64,000 nt of DNA, from positions 53,435 through 117,434 of the forward strand of contig MNYM01000038.1 in NCBI GenBank assembly GCA_001873065.1, read 5' to 3'. Source of the DNA: Flavobacteriaceae bacterium CG2_30_31_66 (GTDB taxonomy: Bacteria > Bacteroidota > Bacteroidia > Flavobacteriales > Flavobacteriaceae). The notes under the pieces were generated by a model. It saw only the letters and a program-made list of their open reading frames with translations. It did not search any database and had not been told where the DNA came from. Of this stretch, positions 10,913 through 18,704 are shown one piece after another. The first letter of the stretch is position 1, and each line of letters opens with the position of its first letter. Made by a program: the position numbers and the translations under genes.

Positions 10913-12100
10913 CTAGTTAACAACCATTTTGATTCTTTTAATAGCTTCTCTAATCTGACTTTCTGATGCTGCATAAGACAATCTAATGCAATTAGCAGCA
11001 CCAAAAGCTTCACCACTTACAGTAGCAACATTCGCTTTTTCTAATAAAAACATTGAGAAATCACCTGCATTTTGAATTTGATATCCATCTATTATTTTTC
11101 CAAAAAAAGCAGAAACATCAGGAAAAACATAAAATGCACCTTCAGGAACATTTACTTTGAATCCGTCAATTTCTCTTAACAAACCAACCATAATATCTCT
11201 ACGTGTTTTAAACTCGTCAACCATGTATTGTATTTTTTCAACAGGTGCTAAAACGGCAGTAATAGCAGCTCTTTGTGCAATACAATTAGTTCCGGAGGTG
11301 ATTTGTCCTTGCATTTTCGTACATGCTTTTGCAATCCATTCTGGAGCGCCAATATAACCAATTCTCCAACCTGTCATAGCAAATGCTTTTGCCAAACCAT
11401 TTACTGTAATTGTTCTGTCGTACATATTTTCAATCGCGGCAAAACTGAATGGTTTCTCACCATAATTGATGTGTTCATAAATTTCATCTGACAAGATAAA
11501 TATTCGTGGATATTTTTCTAAGACCGCAGCAAATGCTCTATATTCTTGTTCTGTATAAATTATTCCACTTGGATTATTTGGCGAATTAAAAAACACCATT
11601 TTTGTTTTTGGTGTAATAACATCTTCTAATTGCTGAGGCGTTATTTTAAAATTCGTTTCAATTGTTGAGGGAACTTCAATAGAAGTGGCTTCACACAAAG
11701 TTGCAATTGCTGAATAGCTTACCCAATAGGGTGTTGGTAAAATAATTTCATCACCTGGATTCAATAAAACTTGTGAAACATTTGCGATTGATTGTTTTGC
11801 TCCTGTTGAAACAACAACTTGATTTGGTTTGTAAATTAAGTTATTATCTCGCTTAAACTTTACGCAAATTGCTTCTTTTAAATCCATATAACCATCAACT
11901 GGTGAATAAGAATTGTAATTTTGATGAATGGCTTCAATAGCTGCATCTTTGATAAAATCAGGAGTGTTGAAATCTGGTTCGCCCAAACTTAATCCTATAA
12001 TATCTTTTCCTTCTGCTCTTAATTCTCTTGCCTTAGCGGCCATTGCTAATGTTTCAGAAACAGGCAAACTGTTAATTCTGTCCGATAATGGATGTGACAT
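10913..12100 (-). CDS. Pyridoxal phosphate-dependent class I/II aminotransferase (aspartate aminotransferase-like)
   Basis: Fold-type I aminotransferase of the thermophile/Bacillus-type aspartate aminotransferase group (Igamma-b; family knowledge). 395 aa. Visible are SLGEPDFNTPDF near residue 38, NSPNNPSG near 172, the SDEIYEH segment near 205, and VNGLAKAFAMTGWRIGY near 233-249 with the PLP-binding lysine and the Arg that follows. The substrate is probably aspartate or a related amino acid but cannot be fixed from sequence. It starts 23 bases after the desaturase stop on the same strand, so the two are probably one transcript. Confidence 0.92.
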   Translation of the reverse strand: MSHPLSDRINSLPVSETLAMAAKARELRAEGKDIIGLSLGEPDFNTPDFIKDAAIEAIHQNYNSYSPVDGYMDLKEAICVKFKRDNNLIYKPNQVVVSTGAKQSIANVSQVLLNPGDEIILPTPYWVSYSAIATLCEATSIEVPSTIETNFKITPQQLEDVITPKTKMVFFNSPNNPSGIIYTEQEYRAFAAVLEKYPRIFILSDEIYEHINYGEKPFSFAAIENMYDRTITVNGLAKAFAMTGWRIGYIGAPEWIAKACTKMQGQITSGTNCIAQRAAITAVLAPVEKIQYMVDEFKTRRDIMVGLLREIDGFKVNVPEGAFYVFPDVSAFFGKIIDGYQIQNAGDFSMFLLEKANVATVSGEAFGAANCIRLSYAASESQIREAIKRIKMVVN

Positions 12101-12123
12101 TTTTCTAAAAAACTTTAATTTGA

Positions 12124-13215
12124 TTATGCTAATTCTGGATTTTTCCCTAAAACTCCTAAGTGTTTAAAATGCTCAATAATGGCTTTGCGCATGGTTTCAT
12201 ACTCATTATAGGGCAAATTAAATTCCTTTGCAGTTTCTTTGACAATTGTAGCCAATTTGTCATAATGAACATGAGAAATGTGTGGAAAAATATGATGTTC
12301 AACTTGATGATTTAATCCTCCAGTATAAAAATTTACCAACCAATTGCTAGGTGCAAAGTTAGAAGTTGTATATAATTGATGAATTGCCCAAGTGTGTTCT
12401 AAATTTCCGTCCTTATCAGGAATTGGCATGGTTGTATTTGGAACAATATGTGCCAATTGAAATACCAAACTCAAAATCATTCCTGCTGTATAATGCATCA
12501 CAAAAAAGCCAATCAACACTTTCCACCAAGCAATTTCTAAAACTGCGATAGGCAACACAATCCAAAGTGAATAATAAATCAGTTTTGAAATCACCAATTT
12601 AGTCCACTCAGTTGCTGGATTTGGAAAATCTCCATACGAAAGTTTGCGTTTCAAATAATTGTGCATCTGCTTAATATCAGTGGTTATAGCCCAATTAATT
12701 GTCAATAATCCGTATAAAAAAATAGAATAATATTTTTGAATTTTGTGAATTTTTAACCATCTAGAATGTTGAGAAAAACGGATAATCCTTCCAGCATCAA
12801 TATCTTCATCATGATCTTTAACGTTGGTAAAAGTATGATGCAAAACATTGTGTTGCACTTTCCAATTATATACGTTCCCAGCCAAAATATAAATGCTACT
12901 TCCCATCAATTTATTCACCCATTTTTTGCTCGAAAAAGATTCGTGATTGCTATCATGCATCACATTCATGCCAACTCCTGCCATTCCAATTCCAGTGACA
13001 ATCATCAATAAAATCATTGTCCATTGTGGCATTGAAACCGTTAATACTATTATAAAAGGAACTAAGAAAAGCATAAACATGATGATTGCTTTGCTGTATA
13101 ATTTCCAGTTTCCAGTTCTTTTTAAATTGTTTTCTTTAAAATAATCGTTTACTCTTTTATTTAAAGTTCTGAAAAATTTTGCGTTGTCTACTCTTGAAAA
13201 GTTTATAGTACTCAT
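12124..13215 (-). CDS. Membrane fatty acid desaturase (acyl-CoA / acyl-lipid desaturase)
   Basis: Di-iron membrane desaturase that introduces a double bond in membrane fatty acids. 363 aa. The three histidine boxes are present: HDSNHE (87-92), HNVLHHTF (122-129) and HQVEHH (303-308). The last, with Gln-Val-Glu, is typical of the front-end/linoleoyl-CoA desaturase-like group. Four hydrophobic segments lie at about 42-65, 68-85, 165-182 and 212-255. A role in keeping membranes fluid in the cold is plausible but inferred. A minus-strand -7 box lies at 13233-13240. Confidence 0.93.
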   Translation of the reverse strand: MSTINFSRVDNAKFFRTLNKRVNDYFKENNLKRTGNWKLYSKAIIMFMLFLVPFIIVLTVSMPQWTMILLMIVTGIGMAGVGMNVMHDSNHESFSSKKWVNKLMGSSIYILAGNVYNWKVQHNVLHHTFTNVKDHDEDIDAGRIIRFSQHSRWLKIHKIQKYYSIFLYGLLTINWAITTDIKQMHNYLKRKLSYGDFPNPATEWTKLVISKLIYYSLWIVLPIAVLEIAWWKVLIGFFVMHYTAGMILSLVFQLAHIVPNTTMPIPDKDGNLEHTWAIHQLYTTSNFAPSNWLVNFYTGGLNHQVEHHIFPHISHVHYDKLATIVKETAKEFNLPYNEYETMRKAIIEHFKHLGVLGKNPELA

Positions 13216-13232
13216 TAAAAAAATTTAAGTTA

Positions 13233-13240
13233 CAAAAATA
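13233..13240 (-). promoter_or_regulatory. -7 promoter element for the desaturase gene
   Basis: On the minus strand this reads TATTTTTG, a full match to the Bacteroidota -7 consensus TAnnTTTG, 18 bases before the ATG. I could not see a clear TTG -33 element at the right distance. Confidence 0.55.
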
Positions 13241-13306
13241 AGGTTTTTGAAATATCTATGACTAAAAAACGAACAAATTTCTTAGGAATTGTTTTTAAAT
13301 ATTAAC

Positions 13307-13314
13307 TATTTTTG
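13307..13314 (+). promoter_or_regulatory. -7 promoter element for rsmG
   Basis: TATTTTTG, a full match to TAnnTTTG, 16 bases before the chosen rsmG start. A TTG at 13289-13291 is 15 bases upstream, shorter than the usual spacing of about 17-20. The box lies inside the longer open frame that begins at 13289, which argues for the later ATG. Confidence 0.55.
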
Positions 13315-13330
13315 CTTACCAAACTTTTTT

Positions 13331-13960
13331 ATGGAAATCATTCAAAAATATTTTACAGATTTAACTGATAATCAACAATATCAGTTTGATAAATTGCAAG
13401 AGTTATACCAAGATTGGAATCTTAAAATCAATGTTGTTTCTAGAAAAGATATTGACGAATTGTATTTGCGTCATGTGTTGCACTCGCTAGGAATTGCAAA
13501 AGTGATGAATTTTCAACCCAATGCAAAAGTGATGGATGTTGGTACAGGTGGTGGATTTCCTGGAATTCCATTAGCGATTTTATTTCCAAAAACGCATTTT
13601 CATTTGGTAGATGCTATTGGAAAAAAAATAAAAGTTGTAGATGAAGTCCTTGCAGGTTTGGGATTGAAAAACGTAAAAACTTCCAATTGCAGAGTTGAAG
13701 AAGTAAAAGATACCTATGATTTTATAGTGAGTAGAGCAGTAGCCCAAATGGAAACTTTTGTTCATTGGACAAAAGGAAAAATTGCAAAAAAGCAAAACCA
13801 TGAACTTAAAAATGGTATTTTATATTTAAAAGGAGGAGATTTAACAGAAGAATTGCAAAAATATACGTCAGCTACGATTTACGATTTAACCAATTATTTT
13901 GACGAACCTTTTTTTGAAACAAAAAAAGTTGTGCATTTGCCTGTTAAATTCAAAGGATAA
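13331..13960 (+). CDS. rsmG: 16S rRNA (guanine-N7)-methyltransferase RsmG
   Basis: SAM-dependent methyltransferase acting on G527 of 16S rRNA (E. coli numbering; formerly GidB). I chose ATG 13331 (209 aa), which gives the usual length; the frame opens at 13289, but that extra 14-residue part overlaps the promoter. The SAM loop VMDVGTGGGFPGIPLAI lies near residue 68, and the NVVSRKDIDELYLRHVLHS segment near 37 is typical of the family. Divergent from the desaturase; the next gene is convergent and ends 6 bases beyond. Confidence 0.95.
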   Translation: MEIIQKYFTDLTDNQQYQFDKLQELYQDWNLKINVVSRKDIDELYLRHVLHSLGIAKVMNFQPNAKVMDVGTGGGFPGIPLAILFPKTHFHLVDAIGKKIKVVDEVLAGLGLKNVKTSNCRVEEVKDTYDFIVSRAVAQMETFVHWTKGKIAKKQNHELKNGILYLKGGDLTEELQKYTSATIYDLTNYFDEPFFETKKVVHLPVKFKG

Positions 13961-13966
13961 TAAATT

Positions 13967-14812
13967 TTATATCAATCCAAAATAAGCAATCGCTATTCCA
14001 ATAAGCAAACCTACAATTACAGAAAATAACAGTAAAATTAGCAAACCTGCTAAAAAACGAAGTAATTTTAAAATATTTTTTCCTAAAGAAAGTTCATAAA
14101 GTTTACCAAAAGCAAACATGTAAAAAATAATATACAAAAAAATACTGTAGGTATAAATTGAAGGATGTATTGCTAATGCTAGAAAAAATAAAATCAAGGA
14201 AAGGAAAATGGTATAACCAAAAAAATAGGCATTGATGATGACATGTTCCCCAAAATTGTGTGGTTTCCAATAGGTCCATTTACTCAAAAGGGCATAAAAC
14301 AAAATAAATATAAAAGACAATAAATTGTAATAACGGAGCATAAAACCCATCATGCCATCCATAAATTTTAATTGCATTTGAGCTCCTTTCTTTTCAATTT
14401 CTAGTTTTTGAATTTCTTTTTCAGAAAGTCCTTCTAATTTAGAAATATCCAAAGAGGCTTTTTCTTTATAAGTTGCTATTTGGCTTGCATTAATCTCAGA
14501 ATTCACTCTTTTAAAATCTTCTTCAAAATAATTAAAAACCAACAAAGAAATTGCTGCACCCACTGCCAAAAAAGCAAAAGGATTCATGTAACGATTGCGA
14601 ATGCCGCTTAAAAATTCATCAACAACTTTGTGAGGTTCAAGCGCAACTTTTCTCAGGGTTAAAAAGAATTTACTATCAAACCCAAATACATTTATAAAAA
14701 CCTCAACAAGTAAAGCTTTAAAGGTTATTCTTCTAGTCACCACTTTTGCACCACAATTGCTACAAAAATGAGCATCAATTTCTAAATTATGATTACAATT
14801 TTTACAATTCAT
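13967..14812 (-). CDS. DUF3667 zinc-ribbon membrane protein
   Basis: 281 aa. It begins with a zinc ribbon (CKNC at 3-6, CSNCG at 17-21), followed by a soluble stretch with the family element GIRNRYMNPFAFLAVGAA, then several C-terminal membrane segments (about 100-115, 170-190, 198-245, 255-280). This arrangement matches the DUF3667 family of Bacteroidota; no function is established for it as far as I know. It probably stands alone, downstream of its own weak -7-like box (TATATTTA on the minus strand near 14845). Confidence 0.8.
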   Translation of the reverse strand: MNCKNCNHNLEIDAHFCSNCGAKVVTRRITFKALLVEVFINVFGFDSKFFLTLRKVALEPHKVVDEFLSGIRNRYMNPFAFLAVGAAISLLVFNYFEEDFKRVNSEINASQIATYKEKASLDISKLEGLSEKEIQKLEIEKKGAQMQLKFMDGMMGFMLRYYNLLSFIFILFYALLSKWTYWKPHNFGEHVIINAYFFGYTIFLSLILFFLALAIHPSIYTYSIFLYIIFYMFAFGKLYELSLGKNILKLLRFLAGLLILLLFSVIVGLLIGIAIAYFGLI

Positions 14813-14880
14813 AACAACTAAAAAGAATAATAAGTTAATTGAATCGTAAATATAAAAAATGTTTTGATGTAAAATACCTC

Positions 14881-15339
14881 CTATTTAAAAATCCTTCTAT
14901 CAAATGGAAAATCAGCAGTTTGTATGATTTTAATTTTTTTAAAATCTTTATGATATGGATTCAATAAATAATTAAAATCTCCCTGAACAACTGCTGATGG
15001 AACTTTTAATATGCAATAATCTCTTGAATCAATAAAAGAATCTCCCATTTTTTGAGTTGTACTGTTTGGAGGATGATGATTCCAGTTTTCAGGAAGTAAT
15101 TTAAAGTCGATTTCTTTAATTTTTAATGAATCAGGAATTTGGATTGTTATCATCACAAAATCTTTTGGTAACGTTGCCAATGATAAATGAACTAAAATTT
15201 CAGACATTGCTAAAGCTCTACTTTCGGCTGTGTAAATGATTTCAGTTCCTTTGGAATTCCACCTATTTCCAGATTTTGAAGCGCCTTTTCCACTCAATTC
15301 TTCAACATATTTTTTTTTCGATAGTCTAAAAACTTTCAT
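14881..15339 (-). CDS. RES-family toxin (NAD+-degrading) of a RES/Xre toxin-antitoxin pair
   Basis: 152 aa RES-domain protein. RES toxins deplete cellular NAD+ (established for characterised members). The three residues that name the domain are visible: Arg26 in GNRWN, Glu47 in MSEIL and Ser115 in VPSAVV; Tyr36 in IIYTAES and the NYLLNPYH tail are also typical. The start ATG overlaps the last base of the antitoxin stop on the minus strand (TAATG), so translation is coupled. Intact and full length, therefore probably an active locus. Confidence 0.9.
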   Translation of the reverse strand: MKVFRLSKKKYVEELSGKGASKSGNRWNSKGTEIIYTAESRALAMSEILVHLSLATLPKDFVMITIQIPDSLKIKEIDFKLLPENWNHHPPNSTTQKMGDSFIDSRDYCILKVPSAVVQGDFNYLLNPYHKDFKKIKIIQTADFPFDRRIFK

Positions 15340-15854
15340 TATGCAAAAACACCTTGATCTATTCTGTTAAGCTCATCCATAACCAATTCTTTACCATAAG
15401 AATCTTTTAAAAGTTCGGCTGGTTTTAAATTTCCTAAAGCAAAAGAAGGCGTATTTAACCAAAGATAAAATTGCTCAATAGTATCAAAAACCTCCAATCC
15501 AAAATTGGTAACTTCTGCTAGTTCAATAATTTTTTCTGTATGGATTGGTTTGAAAAGATAATTTTCAATAGCACTATTTCTTTGCAACGTTTTTTTGGAA
15601 ACATTCAAATAATCAGCCCAATCATCTTCTGTAAATGGGGTAATTTCTTTTATTTTTAGGAATAAGTCATAAGGCAATCCTTGTCTTATAGTATTGATAA
15701 TTAGCATTTTATTTTTAAAAAAATCAGCATAAGAAGTTTTATCACTATTTATTATAAATAGTGATGAGCTAGTTTTTTTACGGGCATAAACGCTTATGGC
15801 TTCGTTGATGTTATTGAAGTTTTTTTCTGATGCTTCTTGATATTTATTTTTCAT
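15339..15854 (-). CDS. Xre/MbcA/ParS-type antitoxin of the RES toxin-antitoxin pair
   Basis: Antitoxin and probable autorepressor. The C-terminal toxin-binding domain (DUF2384) is recognisable in WLNTPSFALGNLKPAELL; the middle region (about 70-110) holds the Xre-like helix-turn-helix with DDWADYLNVSKKTLQRN. I chose ATG 15854 (171 aa). The frame also offers a GTG at 15872, but that base is the last position of a perfect -7 box (15872-15879), so a start there would lie upstream of the transcript. First gene of the pair. Confidence 0.88.
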   Translation of the reverse strand: MKNKYQEASEKNFNNINEAISVYARKKTSSSLFIINSDKTSYADFFKNKMLIINTIRQGLPYDLFLKIKEITPFTEDDWADYLNVSKKTLQRNSAIENYLFKPIHTEKIIELAEVTNFGLEVFDTIEQFYLWLNTPSFALGNLKPAELLKDSYGKELVMDELNRIDQGVFA

Positions 15855-15871
15855 ATTTTTACAATTGTCCA

Positions 15872-15879
15872 CAAATATA
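15872..15879 (-). promoter_or_regulatory. -7 promoter element of the RES/Xre operon
   Basis: Minus-strand TATATTTG, full match to TAnnTTTG, 17 bases before the antitoxin ATG. No convincing TTG -33 element lies upstream. It overlaps the inverted repeat at 15877-15894 by three bases. Confidence 0.6.
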
Positions 15880-15894
15880 AGACATTTGTCTTAT
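15877..15894. promoter_or_regulatory. Inverted repeat, probable antitoxin operator
   Basis: Perfect inverted repeat ATAAGACA-TT-TGTCTTAT (8-bp arms, 2-base spacer) that touches the -7 box of the toxin-antitoxin operon. A repressor bound here would block RNA polymerase. Autoregulation by the Xre antitoxin is the usual arrangement for such pairs; the assignment here is inferred from position. Confidence 0.65.
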
Positions 15895-15943
15895 TTTTAC
15901 TATTTTATTTTCTTTTTTCTATTGTTTATGATTTTAATTAAAA

Positions 15944-15974
15944 AAAGAACCACATTTCTGTGATTCTTTGTTAA
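15944..15974 (-). terminator. Intrinsic terminator after lysS
   Basis: Stem AAAGAA.CACA / TGTG.TTCTTT around loop TTTC with one mismatch. On the minus strand it is followed by a run of T (complement of 15940-15946). It lies 20 bases past the lysS stop codon. Confidence 0.75.
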
Positions 15975-15993
15975 AGTATTTTAAATCTTAAGT

Positions 15994-17691
15994 TTAAACG
16001 ATTTCTACAAACAGCCCTTCATCGGTTTTTGTAACAGTTGCAAGCTTGTTTTTTGTAAGATGTTTTAGGGTTTTATCCCATTTTTTATTAGACAATCCTG
16101 ATTGAATTTTTAAGTCGTTCAATTCAATTTTTTCTGCTTTAGTAATCATTTCTAAAACAGCTTTTTCCTCAGCATCCAATTCTACAGAAATCGCTCTTTT
16201 TTCAGGTCGCATTTGAGGGAAAAATAACACTTCTTGAATGGATTGGTTGTTCGTTAAAAACATAATCAATCTGTCCATCCCAATTCCCATTCCTGCAGTT
16301 GGTGGCATTCCATATTCTAAGGAACGTAAAAAATCATAATCAATAAATTGAGTAGCTTCATCATCGCCTTTTTCAGCCAATTTTAATTGATGTTCAAAGC
16401 GTTCGCGTTGATCAATTGGATCGTTTAATTCTGAATAGGCATTCGCAATTTCTTTTCCACAAACCATCAATTCAAAACGTTCTGTTAACTCAGGATTTGT
16501 TCTGTGTTCTTTGCATAAAGGCGACATTTCTTTTGGATAATCAGTAATAAAAGTTGGCTGAATGTAATTTCCTTCGCATTTTTCACCAAAAATTTCATCA
16601 ATCAATTTTCCTTTTCCCATAGTTTCATCCACAGCAATTCCCATTGATTTTGCAGCGATTCTAATTTCTTCTTCTGATTTATTAGTGATGTCAAATCCTG
16701 TAAATTCTTTAATAGCATCAGTCATGCTTACTCTTTTATAAGGTGCTTTAAAGTCAATTTTATGCTCCCCAAAAGTAGTTTCAGTTTTTCCATTTACTGC
16801 GAGTGCACAATGCTCTAATAATTGCTCGCAAAAATCCATCATCCAATTGTAATCTTTGTACGAAACATAGATTTCCATTGCTGTAAATTCAGGATTATGA
16901 GTTCTGTCCATTCCTTCATTTCTAAAGTTTTTTGAAAACTCATACACACCATCAAAACCACCAACAATCAATCTTTTCAGATACAATTCGTTTGCAATTC
17001 GCATATACAAAGGAATGTCTAACGAATTGTGATGTGTGATAAAAGGTCTTGCAGCTGCACCTCCAGGAATGGGTTGTAAAACAGGCGTTTCTACTTCAAA
17101 ATATCCAGCTTCATTAAAAAATGAACGCATGGCATTGAACAATTTGGTGCGTTTTACAAATACTTCTTTTACATGCGGATTTACTACCAAATCTGCATAA
17201 CGTTGTCTGTAACGTAATTCTGGGTCGTTAAATTCATCGTAGGTATTTCCATCAGAATCCGTTTTTGGCAATGGCAATGGTCTTAATGCTTTGCTAAGCA
17301 ATTTAAATTCTTTTACCATTACTGTTTTTTCACCAACTTTTGTGGTGAATAATGTTCCCGTAATTCCAATAAAATCGCCAATATCAAGTAATTTTTTATA
17401 CACTTCGTTGTACATGGTTTTGTCTTCACCAGCACAAATTTCATCGCGATTAAAATATACTTGAATTTTACCTTCAGCATCTTGAAGTTCAGCAAACGAG
17501 GCATTTCCTTGAATTCTTCTCGACATTAATCTACCTGCAATTACTACCTTTTTCTTTTCTGAAAAATCCTGTTTTATAGCTCTTGAAGTAGCATCTAATG
17601 GAAATAAATCTGCAGGATAAGGATTGATGCCTAAAGTGCGTAATTTTGCTAATTTTTCTCTACGTACAACTTCTTGTTCTGATAATTGCAT
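15994..17691 (-). CDS. lysS: Lysine--tRNA ligase (class II) with C-terminal extension
   Basis: Charges tRNA-Lys. 565 aa. The N-terminal anticodon-binding OB fold covers about residues 50-150. The class II catalytic core shows motif 2 as FRNEGMDRTHNPEF near 255 and motif 3 as GMGIGMDRLIMF near 480. Bacterial LysS normally ends soon after motif 3; here about 60 further residues follow FFPQMRPE, of mixed helix and strand character (KIQSGLSNKKWDKTLKHL). This looks like a small winged-helix-type extension, which I infer from its pattern only. A complete promoter lies upstream at 17728-17758. Confidence 0.95.
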   Translation of the reverse strand: MQLSEQEVVRREKLAKLRTLGINPYPADLFPLDATSRAIKQDFSEKKKVVIAGRLMSRRIQGNASFAELQDAEGKIQVYFNRDEICAGEDKTMYNEVYKKLLDIGDFIGITGTLFTTKVGEKTVMVKEFKLLSKALRPLPLPKTDSDGNTYDEFNDPELRYRQRYADLVVNPHVKEVFVKRTKLFNAMRSFFNEAGYFEVETPVLQPIPGGAAARPFITHHNSLDIPLYMRIANELYLKRLIVGGFDGVYEFSKNFRNEGMDRTHNPEFTAMEIYVSYKDYNWMMDFCEQLLEHCALAVNGKTETTFGEHKIDFKAPYKRVSMTDAIKEFTGFDITNKSEEEIRIAAKSMGIAVDETMGKGKLIDEIFGEKCEGNYIQPTFITDYPKEMSPLCKEHRTNPELTERFELMVCGKEIANAYSELNDPIDQRERFEHQLKLAEKGDDEATQFIDYDFLRSLEYGMPPTAGMGIGMDRLIMFLTNNQSIQEVLFFPQMRPEKRAISVELDAEEKAVLEMITKAEKIELNDLKIQSGLSNKKWDKTLKHLTKNKLATVTKTDEGLFVEIV

Positions 17692-17727
17692 TGGGTTTGT
17701 AAATTTTCTGAGTTTTTATAAAGGTTG

Positions 17728-17758
17728 CAAAGATACAATCTAAAGCATTAATTCACAA
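17728..17758 (-). promoter_or_regulatory. Promoter of lysS
   Basis: Minus strand: -33 TTG at 17758-17756, 20-base spacer, -7 box TATCTTTG at 17735-17728. Both elements fit the Bacteroidota consensus. The ATG lies 36 bases downstream. Divergent from the sRNA promoter at 17789-17819. Confidence 0.75.
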
Positions 17759-17788
17759 TGAAGAAAAGGATTAAAAATAGCATTGAAG

Positions 17789-17819
17789 TTGGTAAATTAT
17801 TAAAAACAAATTATATTTG
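17789..17819 (+). promoter_or_regulatory. Promoter of the candidate small RNA
   Basis: TTG at 17789-17791, 20-base spacer, TATATTTG at 17812-17819, both matching the Bacteroidota -33/-7 pattern. No open reading frame follows on this strand before a terminator 80 bases on. Confidence 0.75.
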
Positions 17820-17823
17820 CATT

Positions 17824-17928
17824 TGTTGTTGTTTGAAACAACAAGTTGTGTTGTTTTAGCACTTTCGTAAAAAGTGCTTAGGTTTTGTTAGCCAACGGAA
17901 AGCTTCCCTAATTTGGGACGCTTTTTTT
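17824..17928 (+). ncRNA. Candidate small non-coding RNA (about 105 nt)
   Basis: A full transcription unit without a coding frame: promoter at 17789-17819, expected start near 17824-17827, terminator at 17899-17928. Inside are a 5' inverted repeat (17826-17834 with 17836-17844), then a perfect 8-bp hairpin AGCACTTT-CGTAA-AAAGTGCT (17858-17878). GTTG (17845-17848) can pair with CAAC (17893-17896), which would enclose that hairpin between two single-stranded sides. The closing stem, open bubble and apical hairpin recall a small 6S-like RNA; the known flavobacterial 6S-Flavo and flavo-1 RNA families are the first things to test. I cannot assign a family by eye. Confidence 0.7.
17899..17928 (+). 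terminator. Terminator of the candidate small RNA
   Basis: Stem AAGC.TCCC / GGGA.GCTT with one T/C mismatch and loop TAATTT, then seven T. Clearly directional to the plus strand. Confidence 0.85.
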
Positions 17929-17984
17929 GTTTTAAAAGGATTCATAATATTCATTTACATTCATTTTTAAGATTAATTAATTTT

Positions 17985-17992
17985 TATATTTG
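17985..17992 (+). promoter_or_regulatory. -7 element before the cyclophilin gene
   Basis: TATATTTG, full match to TAnnTTTG, 17 bases before the ATG at 18010. No clear TTG -33 element. Confidence 0.5.
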
Positions 17993-18009
17993 CCTTAAAA
18001 TCAAAAAGA

Positions 18010-18639
18010 ATGAAAAAAATACTCTCCTTATTTTCACTATTGATGCTCTTTTCATGTAGTAAAAAATTGTTCAATGAAAAGTGGACAAAAGAAAAAGCAC
18101 CAATAGATTTCAGAGCCAAATTTGAAACCACTAAAGGCGATTTTGAAATATATGCCAAAAGAGAGTGGTCTCCTCAAGGGGTTGACAGGTTGTACTCGTT
18201 AATTAAAAATGGATTTTATACTGATATCGCAATTTTTAGAGTTGTGCCGAATTTTGTAGCACAATTTGGGATACATAATGATTCAATAATCAATAGCAAA
18301 TGGGACAAATATGGTGTAGATGATGAGCCTGTTTTGGTAAAAAATGATTCAATGACAGTTTCTTTTGCTAGAGGAGGTGTAAAAACCAGAACTACACAAA
18401 TTTTTATCAACTTGAAAAATAATAATCGTTTGGACGAACTTGATTATGATAGCGTAAAAGGTTTTCCCGTAATAGCAAAAGTCACCAAAGGTGCAGAAAA
18501 TGTGTTGAATTTTTATGATAAATATGGAGACAAATTGGGTTATCAACAAGATTCTATCCAGAAATATGGAAATAAATTTATTAAAAAAAATTATCCAAAA
18601 ATTGATTTTATCATCAAAGCAACTCTACTTAAAAAATAA
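18010..18639 (+). CDS. Cyclophilin-type peptidyl-prolyl isomerase, lipoprotein
   Basis: 209 aa. A lipoprotein signal peptide (MKKILSLFSLLMLFSC, Cys16) is followed by a cyclophilin domain: FETTKGDFEIYA at the start, NGFYTDIAIFRVVPNFVAQFG near residue 72, and VSFARGGVKTRTTQIFINL near 118. It should act at the envelope as a folding helper for exported proteins. The segment TRTTQIF corresponds to the cyclophilin active-site strand usually written SGGSQFFI; several positions differ, so catalytic efficiency is uncertain. Ends with a terminator shared with the convergent OmpA-family gene. Confidence 0.9.
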   Translation: MKKILSLFSLLMLFSCSKKLFNEKWTKEKAPIDFRAKFETTKGDFEIYAKREWSPQGVDRLYSLIKNGFYTDIAIFRVVPNFVAQFGIHNDSIINSKWDKYGVDDEPVLVKNDSMTVSFARGGVKTRTTQIFINLKNNNRLDELDYDSVKGFPVIAKVTKGAENVLNFYDKYGDKLGYQQDSIQKYGNKFIKKNYPKIDFIIKATLLKK

Positions 18640-18650
18640 AAAAACCAAAA

Positions 18651-18679
18651 AAAATCACTGAAATTCATCAGTGATTTTT
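18651..18679. terminator. Bidirectional terminator between cyclophilin and OmpA-family gene
   Basis: AAATCACTG / CAGTGATTT stem with loop AAATTCAT, A-rich before and T-rich after, between two convergent genes. Confidence 0.85.
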
Positions 18680-18704
18680 ATTTTTAATTCTATTTTTAAA
18701 TGAT

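Noticed and set aside
15855..15872. GTG start 18 bases upstream of the antitoxin ATG
   Set aside because: Lies on the last base of the -7 promoter box, so it would not be transcribed.
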